A stretch of DNA of 9,496 nt from an uncultured Porphyromonadaceae bacterium (GTDB taxonomy: Bacteria; Bacteroidota; Bacteroidia; Bacteroidales; Muribaculaceae). The position numbers and the translations under genes were made by a program. Positions 7,230-9,496 of this stretch are shown one piece after another. Under the pieces are notes generated by a model, which ran no database searches, was not told the origin of the DNA, and worked only from the letters and a program-made list of their open reading frames with translations. The stretch spans positions 1 through 9,496 of the forward strand of contig CAMWLX010000108.1 in NCBI GenBank assembly GCA_947175225.1. The letters run 5' to 3'. Within the stretch, counting starts at the first letter, position 1, and each line of letters begins with the position of its first letter.

Positions 7230-7255
7230 TTGCACACAATTCAATTTGTGTGCAA
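7230..7255. promoter_or_regulatory. Candidate TetR operator (perfect inverted repeat)
   Basis: TTGCACACAA (7230-7239) and TTGTGTGCAA (7246-7255) are exact inverted copies separated by 6 bases (TTCAAT). The repeat lies 51 bases upstream of the tetR start and overlaps the downstream promoter box by 3 bases, extending over the predicted transcription start. A bound dimer would block initiation, so an autoregulatory operator is the natural reading. No second copy was found in the window. Confidence 0.75.
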
Positions 7256-7284
7256 AATTAATCAAAATTTATTCGATTTCCAAA
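7253..7284 (-). promoter_or_regulatory. Promoter of tetR (Bacteroidota type)
   Basis: On the - strand, TTTG (7281-7284) is followed by 20 bases and then TAATTTTG (7253-7260), matching the phylum consensus exactly. The predicted start near 7246 gives a leader of about 68 bases. The box sequence and spacing are the same as at the tRNA-fMet promoter. Confidence 0.8.
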
Positions 7285-7360
7285 TTAAATTACGATAATT
7301 TACGTTTTCCCCCTCTCATTTTAAGAGTCATAACCACTTATCCATACCATCCATTTAAAC

Positions 7361-8041
7361 CTAAGCTTTCTCTTGCGAATGTTTAATGATAGGGAGCATT
7401 TCAGGCAGAGGATATGTCTCCAACTCTATTTTCTCTTTAGAAACCGGGTGGATGAACTCAATTTTTTTTGCGAGCAACGAGATTCCACCTCCCGGATTTG
7501 ATCTCCGGGCTCCATATTTGAGGTCTCCTTTGATAGGAGTCCCGGTAGAGGAAAGCTGTGCTCTGATTTGATGTTTACGTCCGGTAAGCAACTCCACTTC
7601 CAATAGGGAGTACCTGTCTCCTTCAGCTATCACCCTATATTTAAGCTTCGATAATTTTGCATCAGGCGCATTCTTATCTACGACACGGGTCTTATTGAGG
7701 CGTCCGTCAGACTGAAGCCAAGATTCAATGACACCCTCCTTTTCTTTTCGCTTTCCCTCCACGAGTGCCCAATAAGTTTTATGTATTTCTCCCTTCTTGA
7801 GCATGTCATTGAGTCGAGTGAGAGCTTTTGAAGTTTTGGCAAATACAACGAGTCCTGCCACAGGGCGGTCAATACGGTGAACTACGCCGCAGAAGACATT
7901 CCCCGGTTTGTTGTATTTTTCCTTTAGATATTGCTTGATCATTTCTGAAAGAGGTATGTCTCCGGTCTTGTCACCCTGCACTATCTCTCCAGCTTCTTTT
8001 CTGATGATTATTATATGATTGTCTTCGTAGACTGGTGTCAT
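7361..8041 (-). CDS. RluA-family pseudouridine synthase
   Basis: This enzyme isomerises specific uridines in structured RNA (rRNA or tRNA) to pseudouridine. The 226-residue protein is the bare catalytic domain without an N-terminal S4 domain. The catalytic aspartate is Asp58 in HRIDRPVAGLVVFAKT (55-70). The conserved KTYWALVEG block (88-96) and GRKHQIRAQL (154-163) follow, the latter in the place of the family's R-x-HQIR motif. The target cannot be read from the sequence, so no specific Rlu or Tru name is given. HRIDRPVAG, in place of the common HRLDRDTSG, suggests a subgroup of small RluA-like proteins. The start codon overlaps the ispD stop codon in an ATGA, which implies translational coupling. 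I see no strong terminator in the bases downstream. Confidence 0.92.
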   Translation of the reverse strand: MTPVYEDNHIIIIRKEAGEIVQGDKTGDIPLSEMIKQYLKEKYNKPGNVFCGVVHRIDRPVAGLVVFAKTSKALTRLNDMLKKGEIHKTYWALVEGKRKEKEGVIESWLQSDGRLNKTRVVDKNAPDAKLSKLKYRVIAEGDRYSLLEVELLTGRKHQIRAQLSSTGTPIKGDLKYGARRSNPGGGISLLAKKIEFIHPVSKEKIELETYPLPEMLPIIKHSQEKA

Positions 8042-8712
8042 GGTTTTGAAAGTCTGTATTCTGCAATAATAAAATCATCCGGATAAGTGACCTTTATGTT
8101 GGCCGGGTCTCCTTGATATAGACGAATTGGATGTCCGAAATAATCCACTACGCTTGCATCGTCTGTAAAGATATGGCCTTCTGATTTTAAGGCTTCTTCA
8201 TAAGCCATGTGTAGGAGTAGATTATCGAAAACTTGCGGTGTCTGTACGATATGGAATTCCGACCTGTCTACAGCCGAGCTGTTGTGAGCAGGTCCTTTGC
8301 GTAAGGATTCAGTCACAGGAATGGCTGGAATCCCTACATACCATTCTTTTGCCATTTCATACCCTTCGCGAATCACACGTTGGCTCACCAGAGGGCGCGC
8401 TGCGTCATGCACAGCTACTACTGCCACCTCTTTAAATGGAATGAGAGCAAGCCCGGCAGCTACAGACATGGTGCGCGTCTTTCCGCCGGCTACTACAGTA
8501 TGCTCCGGACAATCATCACCGCAAATCTTTTGCCAATAGTCAATATAATCAGGGTGCATCACTACAATAATTTTTGTAGCTGCATCTTCTTCATAGAAAG
8601 CCTTGAGTGTCCACCACAGCATCGGATGCCCACAGATAGGATGAAACTGCTTAGGAAGAGAATCGCCGGAGCGGCTTCCTACCCCTCCGGCGACTATGAT
8701 TGCATATTTCAT
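8038..8712 (-). CDS. ispD: 2-C-methyl-D-erythritol 4-phosphate cytidylyltransferase
   Basis: IspD joins CTP and 2-C-methyl-D-erythritol 4-phosphate to CDP-methylerythritol plus diphosphate, the third step of the MEP isoprenoid pathway, in the cytoplasm. The 224-residue length is normal. The nucleotide-binding loop AGGVGSRSGDSLPKQF (8-23) has Arg14 and Lys21, equivalent to the catalytic Arg20 and Lys27 of the Escherichia coli enzyme. Also present are VHDAARPLV (101-109), VDRSEF with Arg150, QTPQVF (157-162), FTDDASVV (182-189) and NIKVTYPDD with Lys207. The related ribitol-phosphate cytidylyltransferase TarI shares many of these motifs, but no teichoic or ribitol genes are nearby. The gene lies 10 bp after fabG and overlaps the next gene by 4 bp, so the three are very likely one operon. 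Confidence 0.94.
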   Translation of the reverse strand: MKYAIIVAGGVGSRSGDSLPKQFHPICGHPMLWWTLKAFYEEDAATKIIVVMHPDYIDYWQKICGDDCPEHTVVAGGKTRTMSVAAGLALIPFKEVAVVAVHDAARPLVSQRVIREGYEMAKEWYVGIPAIPVTESLRKGPAHNSSAVDRSEFHIVQTPQVFDNLLLHMAYEEALKSEGHIFTDDASVVDYFGHPIRLYQGDPANIKVTYPDDFIIAEYRLSKP

Positions 8713-8722
8713 AACGTAATTT

Positions 8723-9469
8723 TTACATATTCATGCCGCCGTCTACCTGAATCACCTGGCCTGTCACATAGCTCGACATGTCGCTTGCAAGGAAGAGAGC
8801 CACATTGGCGATATCTTCCACTTGTCCGCCGCGACGGAGAGGAATTTTCTTGCACCAGTCAGCGCGGACTTCCTCCGGGAGAGCAGCAGTCATAGCTGTC
8901 TCAATGAAACCGGGAGCAATTGCGTTGGCACGGATGCCACGGCTTCCTACTTCCTGAGCAATGCTCTTTGCAAGCGCAATAAGGCCTGCCTTGGAAGCAG
9001 CATAGTTGGCTTGGCCTGCATTGCCATGCACGCCTACTACGGATGCCATGTTGATGATGGAGCCGTTGCGCTGGCGCATCATGATTGGGAGAACTGCATG
9101 TATGAAATTGAATGCTGATTTGAGGTTTACAGCAATCACTGCATCCCATTGAGCTTCGCTCATGCGCATCATAAGGCCATCCTTAGTGATTCCGGCATTG
9201 TTGACGAGGATGTCGATTGATCCGAAATCTTCCTTTATCTTCTTCACTACCTCTTCGGTCTCAGCAAAATTGGCTGCGTTTGAAGCATATCCTTTTGCCT
9301 TTACGCCGAGGGCGAGGAGTTCGTCTTCTGTCTGTTTCCCGTTTTCATCGATCACGAGGTCGGTGAAAGCCACGTTTGCGCCTTCAGCTGCAAATCTGAG
9401 GGCGAGTGCCTTTCCAATGCCACGAGCGGCACCGGTCACGATAGCTGTCTTTCCTGCTAAAAGATTCAT
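8723..9469 (-). CDS. fabG: 3-oxoacyl-ACP reductase
   Basis: FabG reduces 3-oxoacyl-ACP to 3-hydroxyacyl-ACP with NADPH in each round of fatty acid elongation. The 248-residue protein is a classical short-chain dehydrogenase/reductase of typical FabG length. It has the cofactor loop TGAARGIG (12-19), NNAG (90-93) and the catalytic tetrad Asn115, Ser143, Tyr156, Lys160 (YAASK). The block NAGITKDGLMMRM and the end GQVIQVDGGMNM are characteristic of FabG rather than of a random SDR. It is the first visible gene of the fabG-ispD-rluA cluster, with ispD starting 10 bases after its stop. Its own 27-base leader runs to the window edge, so its promoter or any preceding gene cannot be seen. Confidence 0.95.
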   Translation of the reverse strand: MNLLAGKTAIVTGAARGIGKALALRFAAEGANVAFTDLVIDENGKQTEDELLALGVKAKGYASNAANFAETEEVVKKIKEDFGSIDILVNNAGITKDGLMMRMSEAQWDAVIAVNLKSAFNFIHAVLPIMMRQRNGSIINMASVVGVHGNAGQANYAASKAGLIALAKSIAQEVGSRGIRANAIAPGFIETAMTAALPEEVRADWCKKIPLRRGGQVEDIANVALFLASDMSSYVTGQVIQVDGGMNM

Positions 9470-9496
9470 AATTATCTGTTGTTATTGGGTTGATTG

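Noticed and set aside
7306..7330. Possible terminator after the RluA-family gene (CTCT/AGAG pairing)
   Set aside because: The stem is only 4 bp and no T run follows, so it is not a credible terminator.
8380..8895. Plus-strand ORF of 171 codons across ispD and the end of fabG, with similar shadows at 8238-8539 and 8822-9118
   Set aside because: It is antisense to two well-supported enzymes and shows no domain-like pattern.

Overview
The window looks like an ordinary chromosomal segment of a Bacteroidales bacterium (phylum Bacteroidota). The case rests on three things seen directly. First, two promoters have the phylum-typical layout, a TTG/TTTG upstream element followed 20 bp later by the box TAATTTTG (TAnnTTTG type). 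Second, the leaders before start codons are A/T-rich and lack Shine-Dalgarno sequences. Third, the window carries a full-length pyruvate:ferredoxin oxidoreductase, as expected of an anaerobe. The genus cannot be fixed from this window.

Left part (66-3742, + strand): one large gene, nifJ, encodes a single-chain 1195-residue pyruvate:ferredoxin/flavodoxin oxidoreductase that links pyruvate to acetyl-CoA and reduced ferredoxin. A strong GC-rich hairpin follows it. Between this hairpin and the tail of the next gene lies an ORF for a putative 57-residue two-helix membrane protein, which ends 2 bp from the converging helicase gene.

Middle (3933-5401, - strand): a DEAD-box RNA helicase with a DbpA-type C-terminal rRNA-binding domain has the unusual motif II DEYD. 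Upstream of it is an initiator tRNA (tRNA-fMet) gene with its own promoter and an intrinsic terminator. Translation initiation and probable ribosome assembly functions are therefore adjacent.

Right-middle (5533-7283, - strand): a TetR-family repressor gene lies 116 bp upstream of a ketoacyl-ACP synthase III (FabH-family) gene. The tetR promoter overlaps a perfect 10+6+10 bp inverted repeat, which suggests autorepression. The pair looks like a small regulated lipid module.

Right end (7361-9469, - strand): a tight cluster of fabG (fatty acid elongation reductase), ispD (MEP isoprenoid pathway) and an RluA-family pseudouridine synthase, with a 10-bp gap and then a 4-bp overlap. Its promoter lies beyond the window.

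I see no mobile element, CRISPR array, phage gene or defence system, and no clearly new multi-gene system. The points most worth checking are the tetR operator/promoter, a nine-cysteine segment inside NifJ, the DEYD helicase motif, a 9-mer shared by three upstream regions, and the unannotated-looking small membrane protein ORF.
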